NCBI RefSeq assembly: GCF_002432345.1
Contig: NZ_DJDT01000264.1
Location: 1 to 40,269, forward strand
Reading direction: 5' to 3'
DNA from: Pedobacter sp. UBA5917
GTDB lineage: Bacteria > Bacteroidota > Bacteroidia > Sphingobacteriales > Sphingobacteriaceae
Length of the DNA stretch: 40,269 bases
Below are positions 1 through 8,532 of the stretch, piece after piece. A model generated the notes under the pieces. It was not told the origin of the DNA. It did not search any database and worked only from the letters and a program-made list of their open reading frames with translations. How positions within the stretch are numbered: the first letter of the stretch is position 1; every line of letters starts with the position of its first letter. Made by a program: the position numbers and the translations under genes.

Positions 1-39
1 GATAAACCAAAGGAGATGACGGATCTTATTAAAAACTAA
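1..39 (+). CDS. C-terminal end of an unidentified gene (partial)
   Basis: Frame 1 is open from the window edge to a TAA at 37-39 and would encode a 12-residue tail (DKPKEMTDLIKN). The other two forward frames close at once. It would converge with the peptidase on the opposite strand and overlap it by four bases. Too little is present to identify a family, and this could be chance open frame. Confidence 0.3.
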   Translation, partial: DKPKEMTDLIKN

Positions 40-2420
40 TTCTTCAACGTATTCTCATACAATTTAAATATCCTTTTATACTCATCCGTCCAGCTGCTTG
101 GCTCAACAAAACCATGATCTTCTACCGGATAAACGGCAAGTTCCCAATTGTTTTTACCCAACTCGATAAAACGCTGTGTAATGCGTACAATATCCTGGAA
201 ATGCACATTTACATCAACCATTCCGTGCGCCATTAACAGGTTGCCTTTTAATTTATCGGCAAAATAGATGGGCGAACTTCTTTTATAGGCAATGGGGTCG
301 TTATAAGGTTCGTTTAAAATATTGGAAGTGTAACCATGATTGTAATGCGCCCAATCGGTAACCGAGCGTAATGCGGCACCACTGGTAAACACGTCCGATT
401 CGTTAAACATGGCCATTAGTGTGATAAAGCCACCGTATGAGCCACCATATAAACCCACATGTTTTGGGTTAACGCCATATTTTTCTACCAAAAACTTAAC
501 GCCATCGGCCTGATCGGTTAAATCTTTTCCACCCATGTGGCGGTAAATGCCCGTACGGTGATCGCGGCCATAACCAGAACTTCCGGTATAATCGATGTCG
601 ATTACCGTGTAGCCATTATCGGCAAGCAGGTTATTGAACATAAACTCACGGAAATAGGTGCTCCAGCCAAAATGTACATTCTGTAAATAGCCTGCACCAT
701 GCACAAAAACTACAGCAGGATGGTTCGGATGCGGATTATCCGTTTTATAAACCCTTGCATACACATCGGCCCCATAACGGTTTTTAAAGGTAACCATATC
801 CGGTTGTCGCCATTTGTAAGAATTAAACTCTGCAGAGGTTGACTGCGTAACCTGTACAGCCTTTGCGCCGGCTTTATTTGGCTGAAGATATAACTCGCCA
901 GGTTTATCCATGTAAGAATAATTGATGGCAATAGACTTCTCGTCGAGAGAGAGGGTAATGTCGTTTAAACCTTTCATGGTGGTAATTTGGGAAAGGTCTC
1001 CGCCATTTACACTTATTTTAAAAAGATTGGTAATCCCCGGATGCTCTTTATTTGCCTTGATATAAAAAGTACTTCTATCTTTCGATAACTGTACTGTTTG
1101 CACTTCCCATTTGCCAGAAGTAAGCTGCTTTTTATCGCCCGTGTTTACATTTGCAACATAAAGGTGCGAATAACCCGTAGCCTCGCTTTGATAATAAAAA
1201 CGATTATTATCTATCCAGCCAGTACTGCCCTGGTAAAAACCGCTAATGCCCGGGCCGCCGATCCAGGCTTCATCCCGCTGACGATCGATCAATGAAAATT
1301 TTCCCGTCGAGGCATCCAGTTTCAAAATCCAGCGGTCTTTGTTGTCTGTAGAAGTGGCCACAACTACCGCAGTAGTGCCATTATCATTCCAAATGGGGCC
1401 AAAGAAATTTACAGGCCTGTCGGCATTTTTCTTTTTTAAGGTATCCAGTTCTTTAGGGTAATCTTTCAGGTAATCAGGAAGATCCTTTATGCCCGGAATG
1501 GTAGAAGTTTGAATGGCGTAAAGGGTATCGCGTTGAGTATCGTAAATAAAGCCCTGCGAGGTATTTTCATTTTCGCCAACCTTTGTCCTTCCAGGGATAT
1601 CTTCGGTATAACCCGATGAGGTAATATAATTCGGTACAATGGTATTATGGTTGTTTTGCGCTGGAGTAGTTAATTTATAGGTAATAAAATGTCCATCTGG
1701 ACTAATAACAACACTGTTTAAAAACTTATCTTCTGTAAAAAGTTCTTTCAGCGTTTTTGTATCTGCAGCGCCTGCACCGAAACGCCCCCTGCCACCACGC
1801 GAACCGTTTTTAGCTTCTGCATTCCGCTTTTTAATAATGTCGAATAGTTCGGTTTGCTGGGCTTTTAGCCATTTATCCTGCTCGGTGGCCGGTTTACCGT
1901 CTGCTCTTCCGGCTTTTTTACCTTTAACAAAATTGGTAAGTTGTTTGGTTTCTGCTGATTTAAGATCAACTTCGAAAAGATTATCGCCCAATTGGTAAAC
2001 AACGTTTCCATTGGTTAAAAAAACCGGACTGTTTTCTCTTTCCAACGTGTTTGTCAGGCGCGTTTCTTTATTCGTTTTGAAATTCTGCAGATAAATATCA
2101 CCACTTTTTTCTACCAAACCCAAGCTATGGTCGGCATTGTAGGTATAATTTAGGCTCAGTAATTTCTCATCTTCCTTTTCTGCAGCTTTAACAGGTTTAG
2201 AAGCATTTGCCGAAACCTTGAACAATTCTTCTTTGGCTTTATTTTCGGGGTTCCAGTTAAAATATAAGGTTTTGCTATCTGCTGTCCACCGGAAATTTGT
2301 TGGTGCAATACCCATCCATTTGGGGTCGCGCATAATTTTTTCAACGGTTAAGGGAGCCAATTGCTGTGCAAAGGCATATTCTCCCGTGCAAAGCAAAAGG
2401 AAAAGTAAATATTTCTTCAT
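36..2420 (-). CDS. S9 family peptidase (prolyl oligopeptidase / DPP IV type)
   Basis: Secreted serine peptidase, 794 residues from the chosen start. The N-terminus is a signal peptide (MKKYLLFLLLCTGEYAFAQ) and the ATG at 2420 is preferred because an upstream in-frame ATG at 2441 would only add seven residues before it. Residues from about 25 to 530 form the beta-propeller part; the C-terminal alpha/beta-hydrolase domain carries the nucleophile elbow GLYGGSYGGF (Ser about 661), an Asp in GMVDVNVHF and the catalytic His in VEDHGF. Family members remove dipeptides or cut short peptides after proline or similar residues, probably in the periplasm. A glycine/arginine-rich stretch (NGSRGGRGRFG) lies in the propeller part. 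Substrate is not predictable. No obvious operon partner; the FAD-like gene upstream is 166 bases away. Confidence 0.93.
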   Translation of the reverse strand: MKKYLLFLLLCTGEYAFAQQLAPLTVEKIMRDPKWMGIAPTNFRWTADSKTLYFNWNPENKAKEELFKVSANASKPVKAAEKEDEKLLSLNYTYNADHSLGLVEKSGDIYLQNFKTNKETRLTNTLERENSPVFLTNGNVVYQLGDNLFEVDLKSAETKQLTNFVKGKKAGRADGKPATEQDKWLKAQQTELFDIIKKRNAEAKNGSRGGRGRFGAGAADTKTLKELFTEDKFLNSVVISPDGHFITYKLTTPAQNNHNTIVPNYITSSGYTEDIPGRTKVGENENTSQGFIYDTQRDTLYAIQTSTIPGIKDLPDYLKDYPKELDTLKKKNADRPVNFFGPIWNDNGTTAVVVATSTDNKDRWILKLDASTGKFSLIDRQRDEAWIGGPGISGFYQGSTGWIDNNRFYYQSEATGYSHLYVANVNTGDKKQLTSGKWEVQTVQLSKDRSTFYIKANKEHPGITNLFKISVNGGDLSQITTMKGLNDITLSLDEKSIAINYSYMDKPGELYLQPNKAGAKAVQVTQSTSAEFNSYKWRQPDMVTFKNRYGADVYARVYKTDNPHPNHPAVVFVHGAGYLQNVHFGWSTYFREFMFNNLLADNGYTVIDIDYTGSSGYGRDHRTGIYRHMGGKDLTDQADGVKFLVEKYGVNPKHVGLYGGSYGGFITLMAMFNESDVFTSGAALRSVTDWAHYNHGYTSNILNEPYNDPIAYKRSSPIYFADKLKGNLLMAHGMVDVNVHFQDIVRITQRFIELGKNNWELAVYPVEDHGFVEPSSWTDEYKRIFKLYENTLKN

Positions 2421-2490
2421 GAATTTTAGGTTTGGATGCAATTTAGGTAAAGCACAAACTAATTTTAGAAGGAAATGGAAATGTTACAAC

Positions 2491-2587
2491 ACCTCACCCT
2501 GCAAAAGGTAGTGCCAATTGCAGAGGCTGTGCGCTCCCACTCCTTTAAAAGGCAGAATTAGGCGTACCGACCTTGATAGGGTGAGGT
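2491..2587. repeat. 97-bp element bounded by a 10-bp perfect inverted repeat
   Basis: The arms ACCTCACCCT (2491-2500) and AGGGTGAGGT (2578-2587) are exact inverted complements and enclose about 77 bases with no coding signal. The right arm ends on the first base of the reverse-complemented stop codon of the FAD-like gene. It looks like a small non-autonomous palindromic element, but I see no second copy in this window. Confidence 0.5.
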
Positions 2588-3765
2588 TAGCGGATCACTC
2601 TACCGGTTTTATCTACATTCACGTCATCGAAAGGTTTAAGGTACTCGTTGATGATGACCGAAAATTCTCGTCTGCTAAGCACTTTTTTAAGATCGTATTT
2701 GGAGCTGAACCTATGATTTTTGCTCCATTTTTTCTGAAGTTCTGCTTTTGTTGCCTCCACTGATTTATTGCCCACATAACACACGAGCGAAATGGCATTT
2801 TCTAAGTTAATGGGGATATTTTGATGATCGTCGAACCAGATCTGTGCTTTATAATAATATTCTTTGATAGGTTCTTTAATTTCGTTATAAGTAACCTCTT
2901 TTTCGGGGTTAAAATAAGCTTTGTTCTGCTTAATTTCAGCCTTGATAATTCCGGTTATACCAACTTTTTGGATGGCGAGCCAATTGGAATCGGTAAGTTT
3001 TACATCGTCAAAGGGCATTAAAGCATGTTTGTAACTTAATAATTCGCCCTGAATCCTTTTTAAATTTGATAAACTGGTTTTAGTGTCGTAAAAGGCAGCA
3101 TAAGCTGCGGTTGCTCCGGCTGCTGGCCCAAGCTCAAACTGATCGGCAGGAATGTAAAGCAGGTTTTCCTGATTGGGGATCAGCAAGTTGTAGAGTGATG
3201 AAAAGTTGGCACCTGTTGAAGCAATATTGGCCACCGTGGTGCGGTAAGTATTTTCGCTATAGTTTAATGGACTTGAAGAAGCCGGATTTAAAGATGTAAT
3301 TTTTAATGAAGCGATAAGCTTATCCGGGTTATCTGCCAGCACAAGGATTTTTGCTTTAATGCTTTTGTCTTTAGTCAATTTTACTTCCCAACCACTTCCA
3401 GATCGTTTTATTTCGGTATATGATGTATTATTGATCACATTTAAAAGCAATGTGCTATCTGTCAAAACTACTTTTGGCTTGTTTTTTTTATCGGGTTTAG
3501 GCTTTGGAGTTTCTAAGCTTTTTGCATTTTCGGTTTCGCGCTTTAAAAAGCCCTGGTAAAAAGCCTTGTTGGTGGCGGCTATTTTATTTAAATCCAGTTG
3601 TTCTTTTTGATTAAGGAGAATGGTTTTTACCCCCGATTTAAAGGATTGAAAAGAAGCCGCATAAGCAGCGTCGCCGCTACCAATAACCAGCACATCTGTT
3701 TTTAAGGTTTGGGCATGGATAAACAAGGGAATTATGAATGCGAAAACAAAAAACAATCTTTTCAT
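2587..3765 (-). CDS. Secreted FAD-dependent-oxidoreductase-like protein, degenerate
   Basis: A signal peptide (MKRLFFVFAFIIPLFIHAQ) is followed by a Rossmann-type dinucleotide motif, TDVLVIGSGDAAYAAS, where the usual GxGxxG is altered to GSGDAA. At 392 residues it is shorter than typical Bacteroidota FAD-dependent oxidoreductases of the PF12831 type. Two C-terminal features resemble those proteins: a stretch around ITGIIKAEIKQNKAYFNPEKE and a final block LSRREFSVIINEYLKPFDDV. A lysine/proline-rich segment (KPKPDKKNKPK) interrupts the N-terminal third. A redox role in the periplasm is inferred; the altered glycine motif leaves FAD binding uncertain. Its stop abuts the inverted-repeat element at 2491-2587. 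Confidence is high that it is a gene, moderate for family. Confidence 0.7.
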   Translation of the reverse strand: MKRLFFVFAFIIPLFIHAQTLKTDVLVIGSGDAAYAASFQSFKSGVKTILLNQKEQLDLNKIAATNKAFYQGFLKRETENAKSLETPKPKPDKKNKPKVVLTDSTLLLNVINNTSYTEIKRSGSGWEVKLTKDKSIKAKILVLADNPDKLIASLKITSLNPASSSPLNYSENTYRTTVANIASTGANFSSLYNLLIPNQENLLYIPADQFELGPAAGATAAYAAFYDTKTSLSNLKRIQGELLSYKHALMPFDDVKLTDSNWLAIQKVGITGIIKAEIKQNKAYFNPEKEVTYNEIKEPIKEYYYKAQIWFDDHQNIPINLENAISLVCYVGNKSVEATKAELQKKWSKNHRFSSKYDLKKVLSRREFSVIINEYLKPFDDVNVDKTGRVIR

Positions 3766-3897
3766 CTTTGATTATTAAAATTTGCTGCAATATGCTTTAA
3801 ATGAATGAAACTTTAATGAAACGCATGCATTTTAACTAAATTTAACCTGTAATTTCAGGAAATCGACCGTAGGTCAAAAACAAACTGTTAGGCAATT

Positions 3898-5295
3898 ATG
3901 GAACAAGAGATCAAACCGGTTTTCGATTTGCAGCAAAAGCACAAATTCAGTTTACGTAAAACAGATGCTAAAACGCGTATTGGCAAATTAAAATTACTGA
4001 AACAGGCTTTAGAAAATCTAGAAGAGGAAATATTTGAGGCTTTGGAAAAAGACCTGCGTAAAAATCCATTCGAAACGGCGGTAACCGAACTCTATTTTAC
4101 CTATGCCGAAATAGATCATGCCATTAAAAAACTGAAAGGTTGGATGAAGCCTAAATCTGCAGTGAGAACGATGAGTAATCTGTTTGCCCGCAATAAAATA
4201 TATCATGAACCTAAAGGCGTTTGTTTGATTATTGCTCCATGGAATTACCCCTTACAGTTGATGATGAGTCCGTTGGTTTCGGCAATAGCTGCCGGCAATT
4301 GTGCTATCCTCAAACCCTCAGAGTTGAGCGAAGCAACTGCGGGCGTAATCAGCAGATTGATTGCAGAAACTTTTGATCCGAAAGAAATTGCCTGTTTCGA
4401 AGGCGACCCCGGTGTTTCTACCGAACTATTGAAACTCCCATTCGATCATATCTTTTTTACAGGAAGCACCGCGATCGGCAAAATAGTAATGGAGGCTGCG
4501 GCGAAAAATCTCACCTCAGTTACTTTAGAGCTTGGAGGGAAATCGCCGGCAATTGTAGCCGGAGCTAGGGACATTAAAAAAGCAGCTGAAAAAATCGCCT
4601 GGGGCAAATTGGTTAATGCCGGACAAACCTGTATTGCACCGGATTATGTGTTGATCGAAGAAAACAGGTTAAATGATTTTATTGAGCATTATAAAGCTGC
4701 GGTTAAAAAATTATTTTTCGAAGGTGCCGAAATCGATATAAACGATTATGCTAAAATTATTAACGAAAAGCAGTTTAAACGCATCAACAAACTAAAGGAT
4801 GATGCAATTGCCGATGGAGCGGTTCTGGCTTTTGGTGGCAGAACAGACGAACAAAGTTTAACCATTATGCCAACGCTTTTAACAGCGGTAAAAGAAAGCA
4901 GTGCCATTATGCAGGAAGAAATATTCGGACCAATTTTGCCTGTAATAACCTTTAAAAACCTGCAGGAGGCCATTGATTTGGTGAACAGCAAAAATAAACC
5001 GTTGGCACTCTATATTTTTTCGGATAATAAACAGAATCAACATAAAATTATCAAAGAAACGAGCGCCGGCGGAACGTGTGTAAATGATGTTCTCGTACAT
5101 ATTAGTAATCCCAATTTACCTTTTGGAGGTGTAAATAGTAGTGGAATGGGAAGTTGCCATGGTATTTTTGGTTTTAAAACCTTTTCGCACGAAAGAGCAG
5201 TTGTTTTCCAGTCGAAGCTTGGCTTAACCAGCATGATTTATCCTCCTTATGGCAAAAAAACGGGTTTGTTAAAGTGGTTGAAGAAATTATTATAA
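3898..5295 (+). CDS. Aldehyde dehydrogenase (NAD(P)-dependent, class 3-like)
   Basis: Oxidises aldehydes to carboxylic acids. The 465-residue length fits the shorter class-3 / fatty-aldehyde branch. Visible motifs in order: APWNYPLQL (about 113), the cofactor loop FTGSTAIGK (about 187), general-base Glu211 in TLELGGKSP, catalytic Cys245 in NAGQTCIAPDY, and EEIFGPILPV. The C-terminus is hydrophobic and basic (SMIYPPYGKKTGLLKWLKKLL), reminiscent of membrane-associated fatty aldehyde dehydrogenases, so a long-chain aldehyde is a plausible but unproven substrate. It stands alone on the plus strand, divergent from the FAD-like gene, with a 132-bp intergenic region that contains short palindromes (CCTGTAATTTCAGG, GACCGTAGGTC). 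Confidence 0.95.
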   Translation: MEQEIKPVFDLQQKHKFSLRKTDAKTRIGKLKLLKQALENLEEEIFEALEKDLRKNPFETAVTELYFTYAEIDHAIKKLKGWMKPKSAVRTMSNLFARNKIYHEPKGVCLIIAPWNYPLQLMMSPLVSAIAAGNCAILKPSELSEATAGVISRLIAETFDPKEIACFEGDPGVSTELLKLPFDHIFFTGSTAIGKIVMEAAAKNLTSVTLELGGKSPAIVAGARDIKKAAEKIAWGKLVNAGQTCIAPDYVLIEENRLNDFIEHYKAAVKKLFFEGAEIDINDYAKIINEKQFKRINKLKDDAIADGAVLAFGGRTDEQSLTIMPTLLTAVKESSAIMQEEIFGPILPVITFKNLQEAIDLVNSKNKPLALYIFSDNKQNQHKIIKETSAGGTCVNDVLVHISNPNLPFGGVNSSGMGSCHGIFGFKTFSHERAVVFQSKLGLTSMIYPPYGKKTGLLKWLKKLL

Positions 5296-5345
5296 GGGGT
5301 TTGATTATCTTGCTTAATTATAGATCTTTACATTTAAATTAAATC

Positions 5346-6521
5346 ATGAAAAAACGCTCGTATATTTCAGTTTTTCTTTTGATTTGCTTAATCGCTTGTC
5401 AAAAGGAAAAAACTTCGGTTCAATCACCGGAACTTTCCGGTTTCACGCTGAATGCTGTGACCCTTGGACAACCTTCTTTCACGCTTGTTAACCCGAAAAG
5501 TAAAAGTAGTGGAGCTTTCTCTTTTAAAACAAGCGATACTTCGTTGATTACTATCCAGGCCAGTCTTGTTACCATAAAGAAAAGCGGGACATGTATTATA
5601 ACTGCAATACAAGAACAAACGGAAGGTTTCGGCAAAGACTCTATCACTGCAACCTTAGTAATCTCACCACGTATTGTACCATTGCTTACAGATTTTGTAG
5701 TGCCCGAAAAAAAACTAAATGATCCGCCATTTATTTTAGCGCCGCCTAAAAGTAACAGTAATGGAGAAATTACTTTTAAGAGTGATAATACTGCCGTTGC
5801 CATTATTACAGGAAATCTGGTAACGATTAAAAGTTCTGGAAAAGCGATCATCACCGCGTATCAGGCACAATCGGGAATTTACGATGCACGTAGTATATCG
5901 GCCAACCTGGTTGTTACCGACGGGGTAGTGGCCGAAACATTGACTGATGTAGATGGGAATGTTTATAAAACAGTAAAAATAGGAAGTCAGACGTGGATGA
6001 TGGAAAACTTACGGACAACACATTACAGGGATGGAACTCCAATACCAAATGTAACAGGCAATTCTGATTGGGGAGTACAATCTAACGGTGCTTATTGTAG
6101 CTATAATAATAATTTAGATATTAGTAAATTATATGGTTATTTATATAATTGGCATGCCGTAAATAATACCCGTCAACTTGCTCCGCAAGGCTGGCATGTT
6201 CCAACCAGTACTGAATGGACTATTTTATATAATTATATTGGAGGTGACCGTTATAGCGGTGGGAAAATTCAAGAAAAGGGCACGGAGCACTGGATAAGTG
6301 ACACCGGTGCTTCAAATATTACAAGTTTTACTGGTTTGCCTGGCGGGAAAAGAAATGGTGATGGAATATATGATAGCATTTATTACGACGCAAACTGGTG
6401 GACTGCAACGGCTAAATCTTCGGGAACGGCTTGGAATTATAATTTATATGTTAAAGGTTACATCGAAATAGGCGAAAACGTCAAAAATTTCGGTTATTCG
6501 GTAAGGTGTATTAAAGATTAG
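5346..6521 (+). CDS. FISUMP-domain lipoprotein with two Ig-like repeats
   Basis: The N-terminus is a lipoprotein signal with lipobox LIAC and Cys18. The residues after it, QKEK, resemble the K-(D/E)-rich surface-export signal described for Bacteroidota lipoproteins, so display on the cell surface is plausible. Residues about 30-105 and 110-190 are two related beta-rich repeats, each with the pattern F..K/L..P.F.L..PKS.S.G..(T/S)FK and a later (L)VTIK.SG...ITA, like bacterial Ig-like (Big_2) modules. Residues about 195-391 match the Fibrobacter succinogenes major paralogous (FISUMP) domain: DVDGNVYKTVKIGSQTWMMENL, GWHVPTSTEW and a closing SVRCIKD. Function is unknown; such proteins are thought to be adhesive or substrate-binding. 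The next gene starts 3 bases after its stop. Confidence 0.88.
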   Translation: MKKRSYISVFLLICLIACQKEKTSVQSPELSGFTLNAVTLGQPSFTLVNPKSKSSGAFSFKTSDTSLITIQASLVTIKKSGTCIITAIQEQTEGFGKDSITATLVISPRIVPLLTDFVVPEKKLNDPPFILAPPKSNSNGEITFKSDNTAVAIITGNLVTIKSSGKAIITAYQAQSGIYDARSISANLVVTDGVVAETLTDVDGNVYKTVKIGSQTWMMENLRTTHYRDGTPIPNVTGNSDWGVQSNGAYCSYNNNLDISKLYGYLYNWHAVNNTRQLAPQGWHVPTSTEWTILYNYIGGDRYSGGKIQEKGTEHWISDTGASNITSFTGLPGGKRNGDGIYDSIYYDANWWTATAKSSGTAWNYNLYVKGYIEIGENVKNFGYSVRCIKD

Positions 6522-6524
6522 TTA

Positions 6525-7049
6525 ATGGATATGGAAAAGCTTAAATACCCTATCGGTCAGTTTGTAATGCCGGAGGTTTTTGATCAAAAACAGGTTGATA
6601 CCTGGATTTCTGAAATTGAAGCTTTGCCCGAGCAGCTTAAAAGCGCTACCGAAAATTTAACTGATGAGGAGTTAAATCAATCGTATCGCCCGGGAGGCTG
6701 GACCTTGAGACAGGTTGTTCACCATGTACCTGACAGCCATATGAACGCTTATATCCGTTTTAAACAGGCTATTACTGAAGATATACCTGTAATCAGACCA
6801 TATTACGAAGAGCGTTGGGCCGAAACCGGAGAAGCCAAAAACGGAGATATCAAACTATCTCTTGATTTATTAACCGCTTTACATCAACGTTGGGCTGCTT
6901 TTTTAAAAACATTAAAAATTGAAGATTACCAAAGAAAATATATCCATCCGGCGCATCATCAGGAACTCACTTTAGCCAATATGCTGGGCATGTACGCCTG
7001 GCACGGCAAACACCATTTAGCACATATTACCAATACCATAACAAAATGA
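6525..7049 (+). CDS. YfiT/BstA-type DinB-family metal-dependent protein
   Basis: 174 residues with the helical-bundle DinB/YfiT fold. Metal-ligand histidines are visible in VVHHVPDSH (about 64-72) and WHGKHHLAHI (near the C-terminus), and the family signature RPGGWTLRQVVHH is intact. Relatives include Bacillus BstA, a bacillithiol S-transferase, and YfiT proteins described as putative metal hydrolases. The thiol used in this organism is not evident from the window. ATG at 6531 is an equally good start. Its stop overlaps the start of the DUF6265 gene (ATGA), so the two are probably translationally coupled. Confidence 0.88.
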   Translation: MDMEKLKYPIGQFVMPEVFDQKQVDTWISEIEALPEQLKSATENLTDEELNQSYRPGGWTLRQVVHHVPDSHMNAYIRFKQAITEDIPVIRPYYEERWAETGEAKNGDIKLSLDLLTALHQRWAAFLKTLKIEDYQRKYIHPAHHQELTLANMLGMYAWHGKHHLAHITNTITK

Positions 7050-7522
7050 AAAGAATCTATTTATTTATCGTGATCTTATTGCTTGTTGGCTTGTATAGCA
7101 ATGTTAAAGCACAAAAAGGTGAATCAAAAACCTTTCAATTTGTATTAGGTTCCTGGGAAATGCAAACACCCAAGGGTAAAATTGTGGAGCAATGGAGCAG
7201 TAATGCCGATAAAATACTAAAAGGTAAAAGCTACCGCATCAATACAAAAGGTGATAGCATACTTACTGAAACCTTAGAGATTAGAAAAGTAGGAAAGGAT
7301 ACTTTCTATTGTTCAACCGTGCCTAACCAGAACGATGGCAAAGAAGTTTGTTTCAAGCTGATTTCGACAAAAAATCAGATTTACATTTTCGAAAATGCGG
7401 CACACGATTTTCCGCAGAGAATCGTTTATCAAAACCTGGGTAAAAATGAAATGCTCGCCTGGATTGAAGGCGAGCTGAATGGCAAAAGCCGAAAATCGGA
7501 GTTTAGGTATAAGCGGCAGTAA
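7046..7522 (+). CDS. DUF6265 family secreted protein
   Basis: 158 residues starting with a signal peptide (MKRIYLFIVILLLVGLYSNVKAQ). The body looks like the lipocalin-like DUF6265 family: an early FVLGSWEM block, VEQWS, and the conserved ENAAHDFPQRIVYQ, followed by a terminal strand. The family has no settled function; a small-molecule-binding beta barrel is the usual guess. It overlaps the YfiT-type gene by four bases and is followed at once by a palindromic element. Confidence 0.8.
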   Translation: MKRIYLFIVILLLVGLYSNVKAQKGESKTFQFVLGSWEMQTPKGKIVEQWSSNADKILKGKSYRINTKGDSILTETLEIRKVGKDTFYCSTVPNQNDGKEVCFKLISTKNQIYIFENAAHDFPQRIVYQNLGKNEMLAWIEGELNGKSRKSEFRYKRQ

Positions 7523-7528
7523 ATGATT

Positions 7529-7605
7529 CGTCATGCTGTCACGATTTTACATCGTGGTCAGCATCTTTTTAGCATGAAAGACCCTGAAATAAATTCAGGG
7601 TGACG
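7529..7605. repeat. Double-hairpin dispersed element, copy A
   Basis: Bounded by CGTCATGCTG and the inverse TGACG. It contains two hairpins: a CACGAT/ATCGTG stem inside GCTG...CAGC, and CCCTGAAATAAATTCAGGG. The same order of blocks recurs at 14205-14275 and 30819-30884, with a half copy at 17753-17779. It lies between two converging genes and could also end transcription. Confidence 0.8.
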
Positions 7606-7629
7606 ATTGTGGTAAAAAAAGGATCTAAC

Positions 7630-8349
7630 CTACATCAAAACCAACATCGCCGCGCTCATGGCAATCATAATCGCATCTTCAACAATGGTTACGGTACTCA
7701 TGGGCAGGTTAAAAACGGCACCCAAACAGGCACACTGAATTTTCTTTTTGTTTAAAACGCTTTCTAAAACACCAAGGATACTTACTGTCATTACAATCAG
7801 GGTAACCCAGTTTACAATAACAGGGGATAGGTTTAGGGCAAAAGATAAACCGAGGCCCAATTCGATAAAAGCGTAGATATAACCCCATGGGCTAAACTTT
7901 TTAGCTACAATATCGTACATCGCATAACTTTCGGCAAAAGCTTTTAAGTTGAGCATTTTAAAGAAAGAAAAAGCCAGGAAAAAGCCCGACATGAAAATCC
8001 TCATGAACACCATAAAATTAATGGCATTATCTTGCCATGAAACCACGAATGATATTGCAGTAACGTATCCGAAGATCAATAAAATGGGTTTGTAGGTTTC
8101 TGCCCACGATTTAGCTTCTTCTATTGCTTCGCTATGGTGTGCGGCCGAAATCTGGTATTTACTATCGGCTCCGCCCAAAGCTTGTTGCAGAGCATCCAGG
8201 CCAATATGTTTTTCCATGCTGATGGTAGCAGAGTTGGTGTCTTTCGAAACTTCTACCGAAGTTACATCCGGTAAAATGAGGAGGTTGTTTTTTACTTTAT
8301 TTTCGCAACCGCCACAGGTCATGCCTGTGAGTTGATAAGTATGTGTCAT
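7630..8349 (-). CDS. HMA domain fused to MauE/DoxX-like membrane protein
   Basis: 239 residues. Residues 1-70 form a heavy-metal-associated domain with MTCGGC (Cys12, Cys15). About residues 85-239 are an integral membrane part with four probable helices, ending with the MauE-type motif CACLGAVFNLPMSTVTIVED, which contains a paired-cysteine CxC. MauE proteins take part in maturation of methylamine dehydrogenase and related thiol redox processes; HMA domains bind Cu(I) or similar ions. The combination suggests membrane-linked thiol or metal redox handling, which is inference. The gene is monocistronic, with a partial palindromic element in its upstream region at 8455-8480. Confidence 0.85.
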   Translation of the reverse strand: MTHTYQLTGMTCGGCENKVKNNLLILPDVTSVEVSKDTNSATISMEKHIGLDALQQALGGADSKYQISAAHHSEAIEEAKSWAETYKPILLIFGYVTAISFVVSWQDNAINFMVFMRIFMSGFFLAFSFFKMLNLKAFAESYAMYDIVAKKFSPWGYIYAFIELGLGLSFALNLSPVIVNWVTLIVMTVSILGVLESVLNKKKIQCACLGAVFNLPMSTVTIVEDAIMIAMSAAMLVLM

Positions 8350-8454
8350 GATGAAATTCTTTTAAGCAAATTTACCAACTTAAGGGGCCATAAGCGTTAC
8401 AGAATAATCATAAAGTTTTATAGAATTATAGGTTCTGTAGTTCCACAGGATATT

Positions 8455-8480
8455 GTCATTCTGAACGCAGTGAAGAATCT
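8455..8480. repeat. Partial GTCATT-type dispersed repeat
   Basis: GTCATTCTGAACGCAGTG followed by AAGAATCT resembles the left half of the GTCATTTCGAGCGGAGTG elements at 14141, 17870, 28058 and 29926. No right half is present, so it is a fragment or a solo end. Confidence 0.55.
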
Positions 8481-8532
8481 TTGCCTTTGGAGAGGAGGTT
8501 TTCGCGAGTTAAAGATGGTGCCTCAGAAGCTT

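Noticed and set aside
2518..2763. 81-codon plus-strand open frame starting in the inverted-repeat element
   Set aside because: Antisense to the FAD-like gene; the first residues come from the repeat element.
5420..5854. 144-codon minus-strand open frame
   Set aside because: Antisense to the Ig-like repeats of the FISUMP lipoprotein.
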